Of a stretch of DNA of 11,248 nucleotides, positions 1 through 5,614 are shown piece by piece; the stretch's first letter is position 1; every line of letters begins with the position of its first letter. A model generated the notes under the pieces. That model was not told the origin of the DNA, did not search any database, and saw nothing but the letters and a program-made list of their open reading frames with translations. The stretch covers positions 1 through 11,248 of the forward strand of contig DAOWIN010000103.1 in assembly GCA_030640885.1 (NCBI GenBank), read 5' to 3'. Both the position numbers and the translations under genes were made by a program. This DNA comes from Candidatus Omnitrophota bacterium (lineage in GTDB: Bacteria > Omnitrophota > 4484-213).

Positions 1-1486
1 GAAGCTCTTGCGGATTAACTGCTTTTTGAAAACTAAACTGCTGAAGAGAACCACCGCTAAAATCAATCCCAAAATTCTTTTCCCCCTTGCTGATAAATGA
101 AATCAACCCGGCGGCAAGCAGCAGCGCAGAAAAAAGATAGGCAATCTTTCTTTTGCCGATAAAATCAATCTTGGTATTCTTTACTAATTGGAACATCGGC
201 AGTCTTTGAAACCTTTTGCTCAAACTCATCAAATCAAAAATAACGCGGGTGCAAAATAGGGCGGTGAACATTGAGGCGATAATACCAACGCTTAAGGTTA
301 GGGCGAATCCCTTTACCGGTCCGCTGCCAAATTTAAAAAGAACAAACGCAGTAATTAAGGTGGTAAGATTAGCATCTATAATAGTTACAAAGGCGCGGTC
401 ATAGCCCGCTGAGATAGCCGCACGCAGACTCTTTCTATTTTTTATCTCCTCGCGAATTCGCTCAAAGATAAGAACATTAGCGTCTATAGCCATTCCAATA
501 GTCAAAATAATACCAGCAATCCCGGGAAGGGTCAGTGTAGCCTTGAAATAAGAAAGCGCTGCCAAAATAAATATAAGGTTTAGGCAAAGGGCAAAATTGG
601 CAATCAAACCAGCGAGCAAATAATAAACTGCCATAAACAAAATAACAATAACCCCGCCCCAAAGCGTTGCCCTTATTCCTTTGGTAATTGAATCTCTACC
701 TAAACTTGGACCAACCGTGCGCTCTTCTTCAATATGGATAGGAGCGGGTAAAGCACCAGCCCGCAAAATAATAGCCAAATCATTTGCTTCTGTTTGGCTA
801 AAGTTTCCGCTGATTACTGCCTCTCCGTTAGGAATTGGTTCGCGAATTACGGGCGCAGACTGCACTTCGCCATCCAAAACTATCGCCAGCCTGCTTCCTG
901 TATTCTCAGAAGTAATCTTGGCAAATTGTTTAGCACCCTCAGGGTTGAATTGCAAAGCAACTGTCGGCTGATTAAACTGCTGGCCAAAACGCATATTGGC
1001 ATCAACCAAATATTTGCCTGTCAAGCAAGCCTGTTTTTGCAAAAGAAGAGTTTCTCTTTTTAGCACCTGTTTTAATTCATACCCACCAGGGATATTACCT
1101 TCGGAGGCGGATTTTAATTTTTCGGGGTCGTTTTCCACCAATTTGAATTCTAACAAAGCAGTTTTGCCCAGAAGTTCAATTGCCCTCTCACGCTCGGTTA
1201 CCCCAGGAAGCTGGACAACAATTCTATCTTTGCCTTGGGTTTGAATAGAAGGCTCGGAAACACCAAATTGGTCAATGCGGTTGCGCACAATCGCCAGCGC
1301 CCTTTCCAACACTCCCTTTTTCTCTTGTTCAGAAAGTTGAGAACTATCTACCTGTAAAACAAGATGCATTCCCCCTTGGAGATCTAAACCAAGATTTATC
1401 TTTTTTTGCAGAGGCAAACTAAGTTGAATAGCCAATCCACTAAGCAAGACTATTAAAATAATCTTCCATTTTAATTTTTTAAGCAT
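1..1486 (-). CDS. secDF: SecD-SecF fused protein translocase subunit (3' end off the left edge)
   Basis: Inner-membrane accessory subunit of the Sec translocon, which uses the proton-motive force to help pull exported proteins through SecYEG. About 495 residues are visible. They comprise an N-terminal membrane segment (about 8-24), the SecD signature GLDLQGG (33-39), the extracytoplasmic P1 region, and a SecD membrane bundle containing GMAIDANVLIFERIREE (from 331, with the conserved Asp335). Without any stop codon the frame continues into a SecF domain. Its first membrane segment starts around residue 440, and the SecF signature GIDFSGGS lies at 473-480. This is therefore a genuine SecDF fusion, as in Bacillus subtilis, rather than two genes. 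The remaining SecF part (roughly 240 residues by comparison with that family) lies beyond base 1. The start ATG has a good GAGGAG ribosome-binding site at 1495-1500 and its own promoter upstream. No frameshift was found when reading the whole frame. Confidence 0.96.
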   Translation of the reverse strand, partial: MLKKLKWKIILIVLLSGLAIQLSLPLQKKINLGLDLQGGMHLVLQVDSSQLSEQEKKGVLERALAIVRNRIDQFGVSEPSIQTQGKDRIVVQLPGVTERERAIELLGKTALLEFKLVENDPEKLKSASEGNIPGGYELKQVLKRETLLLQKQACLTGKYLVDANMRFGQQFNQPTVALQFNPEGAKQFAKITSENTGSRLAIVLDGEVQSAPVIREPIPNGEAVISGNFSQTEANDLAIILRAGALPAPIHIEEERTVGPSLGRDSITKGIRATLWGGVIVILFMAVYYLLAGLIANFALCLNLIFILAALSYFKATLTLPGIAGIILTIGMAIDANVLIFERIREEIKNRKSLRAAISAGYDRAFVTIIDANLTTLITAFVLFKFGSGPVKGFALTLSVGIIASMFTALFCTRVIFDLMSLSKRFQRLPMFQLVKNTKIDFIGKRKIAYLFSALLLAAGLISFISKGEKNFGIDFSGGSLQQFSFQKAVNPQEL

Positions 1487-1494
1487 TACTTTCA

Positions 1495-1500
1495 CTCCTC
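1495..1500 (-). promoter_or_regulatory. Ribosome-binding site of secDF
   Basis: GAGGAG on the minus strand, 8 nt before the ATG at 1486. It is one of only three clear Shine-Dalgarno sequences in the window and it fixes the secDF start. Confidence 0.8.
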
Positions 1501-1520
1501 GGTTTACGATTAACGGGAAA

Positions 1521-1545
1521 ACTTGTAGCTTGTAGCTTGCAACCT
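1521..1545. repeat. Single-armed copy of the CTTGTAGC word repeat
   Basis: On the plus strand the word CTTGTAG occurs twice in tandem, followed by CTTGCAACCT. The same word family builds the palindromes at 7003-7104 and 8401-8510. Here only one arm orientation is present, so no hairpin forms. It lies in the secDF 5' leader, between the promoter and the ribosome-binding site. Confidence 0.7.
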
Positions 1546-1554
1546 ATGGCGTTT

Positions 1555-1583
1555 ATATTACCCTAATTAGCCAAAAAAGTCAA
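1555..1583 (-). promoter_or_regulatory. Sigma70-type promoter for secDF
   Basis: On the minus strand TTGACT (1583-1578) is followed after exactly 17 nt by TAATAT (1560-1555). That is a 5/6 match to the -35 and 4/6 to the -10 consensus with ideal spacing. Transcription would start near 1548, giving a leader of about 60 nt that contains the CTTGTAGC word repeat. The first four bases of the -35 are one copy of the TCAA direct repeat flanking the neighbouring inverted-repeat element. Confidence 0.65.
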
Positions 1584-1652
1584 CCCCGTTAGAAGTCTGA
1601 TTTTTGCCAAAATTTAGAAAATTTTTTCTGACAGGACTTCTAACGGGGTCAA
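1580..1652. mobile_element. MITE-like 65-bp inverted-repeat element with TCAA flanking repeats
   Basis: Perfect 14-bp terminal inverted repeats, CCCCGTTAGAAGTC (1584-1597) and GACTTCTAACGGGG (1635-1648), enclose a 37-bp A+T-rich centre. The bases immediately outside are TCAA on both sides (1580-1583 and 1649-1652), as expected for a 4-bp target-site duplication. The element has no coding capacity. This is the layout of a miniature transposable element moved in trans. The alternative is a long-stemmed hairpin with a coincidental 4-bp repeat. Because the TCAA on one side would extend the pairing by only 1 bp, the duplication is not simply part of the palindrome. No related transposase is visible in the window. 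Confidence 0.5.
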
Positions 1653-1653
1653 T

Positions 1654-1683
1654 AAAAAAGGGCAGTTTAAACTGCCCTTTTTT
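1654..1683. terminator. Bidirectional intrinsic terminator after the exported hypothetical gene
   Basis: A perfect 30-bp palindrome with GGGCAGT/ACTGCCC stems, flanked by A6 on one side and T6 on the other, so it reads as hairpin plus U-tract on either strand. It begins 41 nt past the stop codon at 1725 and would end that transcript before the secDF promoter. Confidence 0.85.
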
Positions 1684-1724
1684 GATTTATGACTGCTTAT
1701 ATTTGATCTGTTGAAGCAAAATTC

Positions 1725-3194
1725 TTATATCGTTACTGCTGTTTCTCCTTCTTGATATGCTTCTTCTATTCTTTGATATGCTTCTAAATCTTCTGAAGAC
1801 ATTTCAACAACCCAATTAAATCCTGTTTTTTTCGCTTCCGCAACTATCTTTTCTATATTTTCGACTTGGTTATTAGACAAAAACATTCTTAAATATTCCT
1901 CATATTTCAAAGCAAGCCCGGTAGTAAAACCATCCAACACAGCAAACAGAACAATCCTTAATCTATTCTCGCCTTCTTTAATTTCGGGTATCCTTGTTAC
2001 CCGCAAAGGACGTTTTTCTTCCAACTCTTCTACCCACCCATCCTCTCCTTTATATGCCCCATCAACCAAAGCATTGAGCAATCCTATGCCTTTATATTCA
2101 TAAAGGTAATAGTCAATTATGCGTTTGGCTTCATCAATGTCAACAATTTTGACTATATGTCCCTCCAAAGCAAGAATATTTTCTATCTTTTCTTTTGTCT
2201 CTTCATCACGAACAACAATATTTAGAGATTTGCCAGAAATCGCTGGTAAAAGGTTATCTAATTTTCTAAGCACCTCTTTAATTCCTAATCTTGGTTTGCC
2301 GTTTTCAAAGAAAAGAGAGGCATCAACAAGAATGCTTCTATACTCTGCAGATTTCCCTACTGAAGTAACCATTTTAAAATAATCCTTTTCAAATGCCCCA
2401 GCAAGAGGCTGGTAATGAGCAACAACCATTGCTTTTACTTCCTCACTTGCTTTTTCACTAACTAAAATTTCTGGGGATAATTCTGCGAGGATTACGCGGG
2501 CAGAATCGGCGATTTTTGTATTCTCTTCATCCTGCAGTCCTATAAGTATCTCAAGTGTATTTGTGGCAACCTGCATATTTCTGGGTTCGGCAAGTTCCAT
2601 AATAGGTTTCAATATAAAAACGGCTCTATCTCTTTCTACGCCAATAAGCAATTCCTTTAGTAACTCTTTTCTTTGGACAGGATTAACCGCTCCTATAATC
2701 TGTCTTATTACTGCATTTGTCATTATTAAATCACCTTGGTCTAACCAATTCCTAAATTCAGCCATATCTACGGTACCTGAATATTCATTAGCAGGTTCTA
2801 ATGCTGTTGTTTTGGTGCTTGGATTATAAGCAATGACCGCCCAAGAAGTTGTTTCTCCTTCTTTCCCTAAGGTAAAATACATTAGGCCATTCTGAAGACA
2901 AGCAACCTTAATTTTTAAACTATTGTTCGTAAATATCTCATTCTTATCCATTGCCACGCTTACTGCATGCAGAATGGTAGGAAAAGAAACATTAGGTTCT
3001 GCCATTTGTGTAATCGCTGCTACAATTGCCACTCTAACAACATCTATTATATGCTGCTTATCTTTTTGGCTCATTGGCTGACTATCTGACGAAGAAAGTT
3101 CAGGGATAATTCTTCTCATCCCATAAGCAGGACAAGAAATAGTATTCAATAAAAAAATGGCAGTTATTGCCACTAACCAAAGTTTCTTTTTCAT
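1725..3194 (-). CDS. Exported hypothetical protein, 489 residues
   Basis: I do not recognise this family. Residues 1-25 form a clear signal peptide: MKKK, a hydrophobic core LWLVAITAIFLL, and a likely signal-peptidase I site after AYG. A Cys at 21 sits in TISC, which is a poor lipobox, so a lipoprotein is less likely. Residues about 170-255 are strongly amphipathic helices of alternating Leu/Ile and charged residues, resembling HEAT/ARM-type helical repeats. From about 285 the pattern becomes alternating strand and helix (ILVDASLF, then LNIVVRD, then HIVKIVDID), like a Rossmann- or HAD-type domain. The usual DxDxT-type HAD motif is not intact. The C-terminus is acidic. The gene has its own promoter, a strong ribosome-binding site and its own terminator, so it is an independent transcription unit beside secDF. 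No function can be assigned. Confidence 0.85.
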   Translation of the reverse strand: MKKKLWLVAITAIFLLNTISCPAYGMRRIIPELSSSDSQPMSQKDKQHIIDVVRVAIVAAITQMAEPNVSFPTILHAVSVAMDKNEIFTNNSLKIKVACLQNGLMYFTLGKEGETTSWAVIAYNPSTKTTALEPANEYSGTVDMAEFRNWLDQGDLIMTNAVIRQIIGAVNPVQRKELLKELLIGVERDRAVFILKPIMELAEPRNMQVATNTLEILIGLQDEENTKIADSARVILAELSPEILVSEKASEEVKAMVVAHYQPLAGAFEKDYFKMVTSVGKSAEYRSILVDASLFFENGKPRLGIKEVLRKLDNLLPAISGKSLNIVVRDEETKEKIENILALEGHIVKIVDIDEAKRIIDYYLYEYKGIGLLNALVDGAYKGEDGWVEELEEKRPLRVTRIPEIKEGENRLRIVLFAVLDGFTTGLALKYEEYLRMFLSNNQVENIEKIVAEAKKTGFNWVVEMSSEDLEAYQRIEEAYQEGETAVTI

Positions 3195-3199
3195 TTTCT

Positions 3200-3205
3200 C
3201 TCCTC
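3200..3205 (-). promoter_or_regulatory. Ribosome-binding site of the exported hypothetical gene
   Basis: AGGAGA within AGAGGAGAGAAA, 5 nt before the ATG at 3194. It is a strong purine-rich Shine-Dalgarno sequence that supports this start. Confidence 0.75.
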
Positions 3206-3213
3206 TGTTAAAT

Positions 3214-3352
3214 GAAATTTACTCACTACGCTCGTGAAATTTACTCGCCCGCCAAGGCGGGCTCGCGAAACTTATGGAAATTTATTGCTTTTAATTTCTA
3301 TCAATTTCGTCCGCCTCAGGCGGACAAATTTCTATTAGTTTCTATCAATTTC
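3214..3352. repeat. Word palindrome with GAAATTTA-type words plus two G/C hairpins
   Basis: Left half: GAAATTTACTC occurs twice (3214-3224 and 3236-3246), followed by related GAAACTTATG and GAAATTTATTG words. Right half: the inverted words TTTCTATCAATTTC occur twice (3295-3308 and 3339-3352) with TTTCTATTAG between. Embedded are two perfect short hairpins, GCCCGCCAAGGCGGGC (3247-3262) and GTCCGCCTCAGGCGGAC (3309-3325). The whole block lies in the 5' leader of the exported hypothetical gene. It accounts for most of the 337-bp gap 3195-3531. Nothing coding is visible there. Confidence 0.75.
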
Positions 3353-3364
3353 TCTTCGGAAGAA

Positions 3365-3393
3365 ACTCTATCCTATTTTGGTCGCTTTGTCAA
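3365..3393 (-). promoter_or_regulatory. Sigma70-type promoter for the exported hypothetical gene
   Basis: On the minus strand a perfect -35 TTGACA (3393-3388), a 17-nt spacer, and a -10 TAGAGT (3370-3365, 4/6 match). A very A-rich tract lies directly upstream (3394-3430), like an UP element. Transcription would start near 3358, giving a leader of about 160 nt that contains the word palindrome. Confidence 0.7.
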
Positions 3394-3435
3394 ATGTTTT
3401 TTTTATTTCTTTTAAATAAATTTTAAAAAGCGGGG

Positions 3436-3465
3436 AAAATAAAAAGGGGTTTTTGGTTACCCCTT
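3436..3465 (-). terminator. Intrinsic terminator of the folate operon
   Basis: On the minus strand the stem AAGGGGT/ACCCCTT (7 bp, 3459-3465 with 3444-3450) has an 8-nt loop and is followed by TTTTTATTTT. It lies about 70 nt past the folD stop and just upstream of the next promoter, so it separates the two units. Confidence 0.75.
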
Positions 3466-3479
3466 CTAGAACATCACTC

Positions 3480-3532
3480 AACTTTGGCAAAATTCCTTTT
3501 GATTATGTCCTTTTGGGAAATTTACCAAAGTT
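3480..3532. repeat. Imperfect hairpin fused to the folD stop codon
   Basis: AACTTTGG (3480-3487) pairs with CCAAAGTT (3525-3532). The pairing then continues with two mismatches through AAA and TTCC to GGAA and TTT, giving about 15 pairs with a loop of about 17 nt. The outermost base of the stem is the last A of the folD TGA stop. It lacks a U-tract. It could protect the mRNA 3' end or work with the terminator just downstream. Confidence 0.6.
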
Positions 3533-4395
3533 CAGTTATTATCCTTTTCTTCTTCCTGTCCTCTGTAGACTACAGAACTCTGTCTTAAAAAACAGTTTAA
3601 AGTATTCTTCATTAACATTGCTGTGGTTACTAAACCCACACCACCAGGCACCGGGGTAAGAAATTTTACCTTCCCTTCCACTTCTTTATCCACATCTCCA
3701 ACAATTTTGTTACCTACATAATTAATCCCCACATCAATTACTATTGCTCCTTTTTTGACCATCTCCGACTTAATAAAATTTGGTTTGCCTACGGCAACAA
3801 TTAAAACATCGGCTCTTTGAGTATGCGAAATCAAATTTTTAGTAGCAATATTACAAACTGTAAGTGTAGCCATGTTGTCTAAAAGAAGATTTAAAAGCGG
3901 CTTCCCTACGCAATCGCCACTGCCAATAATTACCACCTCTTTTCCCTTAATTTTTACCTCTGCTTCCTTTAATATTTCCATTATCGCTAACGGAGTGCAA
4001 GCAAGCAGATTGCTTTGCAGATGTATACCTTCGACATCTTTTTCTAAAGCCAAAAAGACGAAAACCTCTTTAGGTTGAATATGCGGAGGCAAAGGAAAAT
4101 GGATAATTATAGCGTTCACATCTTTATCATTATTTAACTTTTGGATGAAAGTAATCAATTCTTTTTGCGAAATATTCTTGAAGTAATACGGAAAATATTT
4201 TATCCCCACTTCTTCGGCAACCCTCTTCTGAGCGTCGGCATAAATACGCACATCCTCATTGTTTCCTACTTGAATACTAACTAAACGGGGAACTTTTGAA
4301 GAAAGCGAAACCTCTTTCAAGCCCTTCAAGTTTGCTAACTCTCTTTTAATCTCCCTTTTAATTCTTTCTGCGATTGGTTGACAAGGTAAAATCAT
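3532..4395 (-). CDS. folD: FolD-family methylene-tetrahydrofolate dehydrogenase with altered catalytic residues
   Basis: Interconverts 5,10-methylene- and 5,10-methenyl-tetrahydrofolate, and in ordinary FolD also hydrolyses the latter to 10-formyl-THF. The fold is complete at 287 residues: an N-terminal folate domain, a Rossmann domain with DVGINYVGNKIVGDVD (221-236), and the C-terminal TPVPGGVG (247-254). Key positions deviate. Tyr52 is kept, but the catalytic Lys four residues later is Gln56. The Gln of the QLPLP motif is His99. The second Asp of KDVDG is Glu122. The nucleotide-binding GRSxxVGxP is GSGDCVGKP. These suggest loss of the cyclohydrolase step, which the upstream fchA could supply. 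I chose ATG 4395 over an in-frame GTG at 4407, because the latter lies in the CACTGATTA repeat and adds nothing family-like. No Shine-Dalgarno sequence precedes either start. Confidence 0.9.
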   Translation of the reverse strand: MILPCQPIAERIKREIKRELANLKGLKEVSLSSKVPRLVSIQVGNNEDVRIYADAQKRVAEEVGIKYFPYYFKNISQKELITFIQKLNNDKDVNAIIIHFPLPPHIQPKEVFVFLALEKDVEGIHLQSNLLACTPLAIMEILKEAEVKIKGKEVVIIGSGDCVGKPLLNLLLDNMATLTVCNIATKNLISHTQRADVLIVAVGKPNFIKSEMVKKGAIVIDVGINYVGNKIVGDVDKEVEGKVKFLTPVPGGVGLVTTAMLMKNTLNCFLRQSSVVYRGQEEEKDNN

Positions 4396-4404
4396 TGTTT
4401 TTAA

Positions 4405-4484
4405 CACTGATTACACTGATAAAATCCGCACTGATTACACTGATTATCAGTGGCATCAGTCTTTAATCAGTGACATCAGTGATG
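4405..4484. repeat. Word palindrome built from CACTGATTA
   Basis: The left half has CACTGAT four times (plus strand). The right half has its inverse, ATCAGT-type words, four times. The axis is the perfect palindrome CACTGATTATCAGTG at 4438-4452. It fills the gap between fchA and folD, supplies the fchA stop codon (TGA from CACTGA) and reaches to within about 10 nt of the folD start, leaving no room for a ribosome-binding site. Confidence 0.85.
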
Positions 4485-4967
4485 AATTAACTTCTTTGCC
4501 CCTTTTGCTCCCGCTTGCAAAAGAATGCGGGCAATTTTTAAATCGCTGATTAGATTTTTATTTCCCTTTCTGATTAGATAAGGTATCAATTCCAAACCCT
4601 GCTCACAATTCTGGCAAATTGTAATAGGGATTTTGTGCATTGCTTGTTCTGCCCTTTTTCTTTTTAGCAAAGAATTGCTTTTGTTGAAAAAAATAGAGAC
4701 TGCCTCTGCATCCTCGTCAATAAGCTTAAGTAATTCCTTCTTTATTTTGTTTGCTTTTCGCAAAATTTCATGGATTTGGGAAGAATTATCTTGGCTAAAG
4801 TTAGCAACCATCTGCACCAAACTAATTCCTAATGCCCCACTCAAAGCCGCCGCACTGCCCCCACCGGGAGCGGGCTTTCTTGCCCCTAAATCATCTAAAA
4901 AAATTTCTATCTTGCTTTCCCTAATTTTTAAGCCCTGCTCTTTAACGATTGTTTTTTTATTTTGCAT
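4476..4967 (-). CDS. fchA: Methenyl-tetrahydrofolate cyclohydrolase / cyclodeaminase-family protein (short C-terminus)
   Basis: Belongs to the formiminotransferase-cyclodeaminase C-terminal family. Stand-alone bacterial members (FchA) hydrolyse 5,10-methenyl-THF to 10-formyl-THF. Diagnostic features are FLDDLGARKPAPGGGSAAAL (PAPGGGS at 32-38), MVANFS (53-58), LIDEDAEAV (82-90) and RKGNKNLISDLKIA (133-146). At 163 residues it is about 40 shorter than the usual 205 or so. The frame stops shortly after the ARILLQAGAKGA helix, where relatives continue with a segment like NVRINLK. The last codons and the stop are supplied by the CACTGATTA repeat. It starts 2 nt past the folE stop, so translation is probably coupled, and no Shine-Dalgarno sequence is seen. 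Placement next to a FolD lacking the cyclohydrolase Lys supports the FchA assignment. Whether the shortened protein is active is uncertain. Confidence 0.82.
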   Translation of the reverse strand: MQNKKTIVKEQGLKIRESKIEIFLDDLGARKPAPGGGSAAALSGALGISLVQMVANFSQDNSSQIHEILRKANKIKKELLKLIDEDAEAVSIFFNKSNSLLKRKRAEQAMHKIPITICQNCEQGLELIPYLIRKGNKNLISDLKIARILLQAGAKGAKKLIHH

Positions 4968-4988
4968 TGTTAATTGTTAATTGATAAT
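4966..4988. repeat. ATTGTTA word repeat at the folE/fchA junction
   Basis: The plus strand reads ATTGTTA twice in tandem, then ATTGATA. The words encode the folE C-terminal residues SINN and its TAA stop, and run into the fchA ATG. It is the smallest of the word repeats and could partly be chance in A+T-rich DNA. Confidence 0.5.
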
Positions 4989-5542
4989 TTTGCAATTAAT
5001 GATAATGCTTCCTGCCTTGTTTTAGCATTTTTTTTGAATGCTCCTCTTAGGGCGCTTGTAGTTACCAGTGTTCCCGGTTTCTTAATCCCGCGCATCACCA
5101 TACACATATGCTCAGCCTCAATCACCACCAATACCCCTTTTGGCTGTAATTTTTCGGCAATTAAATCGGCTATTTGGTTGGTCAACCTCTCCTGAATCTG
5201 CAACCGTTGAGAAAGCAGGGATAAAACCCGCACAATTTTACTCAAACCTACCACTTTATTATTAGCTGGGATATAAGCAATATGGGCTTTTCCTGCGAAA
5301 GGGAGAAGATGATGCTCACAGACACTATAAAAGGGAATATCCTTTAACAAAATTATCTCATCGTAACTTTCGGAAAATGTTTTTTTTAATTCACAAGCGG
5401 CATCCTTTCCATAGCCCTGAAAAATTTCAGCGCACATTCGGCTGACTCGCAAAGGCGTTTCTTCAAGCCCTTCTCTATGAACATCCTCTCCGATGGCTTC
5501 TAAAAACATTTTCACTGCTTGTTCTATTTTTTGAGTGTTCAT
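4970..5542 (-). CDS. folE: GTP cyclohydrolase I
   Basis: Converts GTP to dihydroneopterin triphosphate, the first step of tetrahydrofolate synthesis (also used for queuosine-type pterin precursors). The 190-residue protein is complete and typical. It has the N-terminal EGLEETPLRVSRM (24-36), the zinc ligands Cys75 and His78 in SVCEHHLLPF and Cys147 in EHMCMVMRG, and the active-site loop GLSKIVR (99-105). The ATG at 5542 matches the family N-terminus, but no Shine-Dalgarno sequence precedes it. The word repeat just upstream contains a short upstream frame whose TGA overlaps this ATG. The last residues SINN come from a short repeat shared with the fchA start. It is the fourth gene of the folate run and lies between mnmE and fchA. 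Confidence 0.96.
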   Translation of the reverse strand: MNTQKIEQAVKMFLEAIGEDVHREGLEETPLRVSRMCAEIFQGYGKDAACELKKTFSESYDEIILLKDIPFYSVCEHHLLPFAGKAHIAYIPANNKVVGLSKIVRVLSLLSQRLQIQERLTNQIADLIAEKLQPKGVLVVIEAEHMCMVMRGIKKPGTLVTTSALRGAFKKNAKTRQEALSLIAKLSINN

Positions 5543-5548
5543 CGGCTC

Positions 5549-5614
5549 GGGTTCATTGGGTTATTTGAGTTCATTGAAGTTTATTGGGTTTAACCTCATA
5601 AACTCCATAAACTC
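5549..5614. repeat. Word palindrome built from CATAAACTC / GAGTTCATTG
   Basis: The right side (plus strand) has two exact tandem CATAAACTC units (5597-5605 and 5606-5614). The left side has the inverted, degenerate words GAGTTCATTG, AAGTTTATTG and GGTTCATTG. The axis is GGTTTAACC (5588-5596). It fills the mnmE-folE gap. The last base of the second CATAAACTC unit is already part of the mnmE TAG stop. Confidence 0.8.

Noticed and set aside
477..662. A 61-residue minus-strand open frame inside secDF
   Set aside because: It is out of frame with a clear SecD membrane region, is rich in aromatic residues and has no start signal.
3125..3140. Lipoprotein signal in the exported hypothetical protein
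   Set aside because: The Cys at residue 21 is preceded by TIS, which lacks Leu/Val/Ile at the -3 position. An AYG signal-peptidase I site fits better.
4396..4407. GTG 4407 as the folD start
   Set aside because: It lies in the CACTGATTA repeat and adds four residues that are not family-like. ATG 4395 gives Tyr52 and the other residues at their usual positions.
4405..4484. CRISPR array in the CACTGATTA block
   Set aside because: The units are about 8-9 bp, there are no spacers, the orientation inverts at the centre and there are no cas genes.
4633..4980. A 115-residue plus-strand open frame
   Set aside because: It lies antisense to fchA. Its Leu/Ser-rich composition is the usual shadow of a helical protein.
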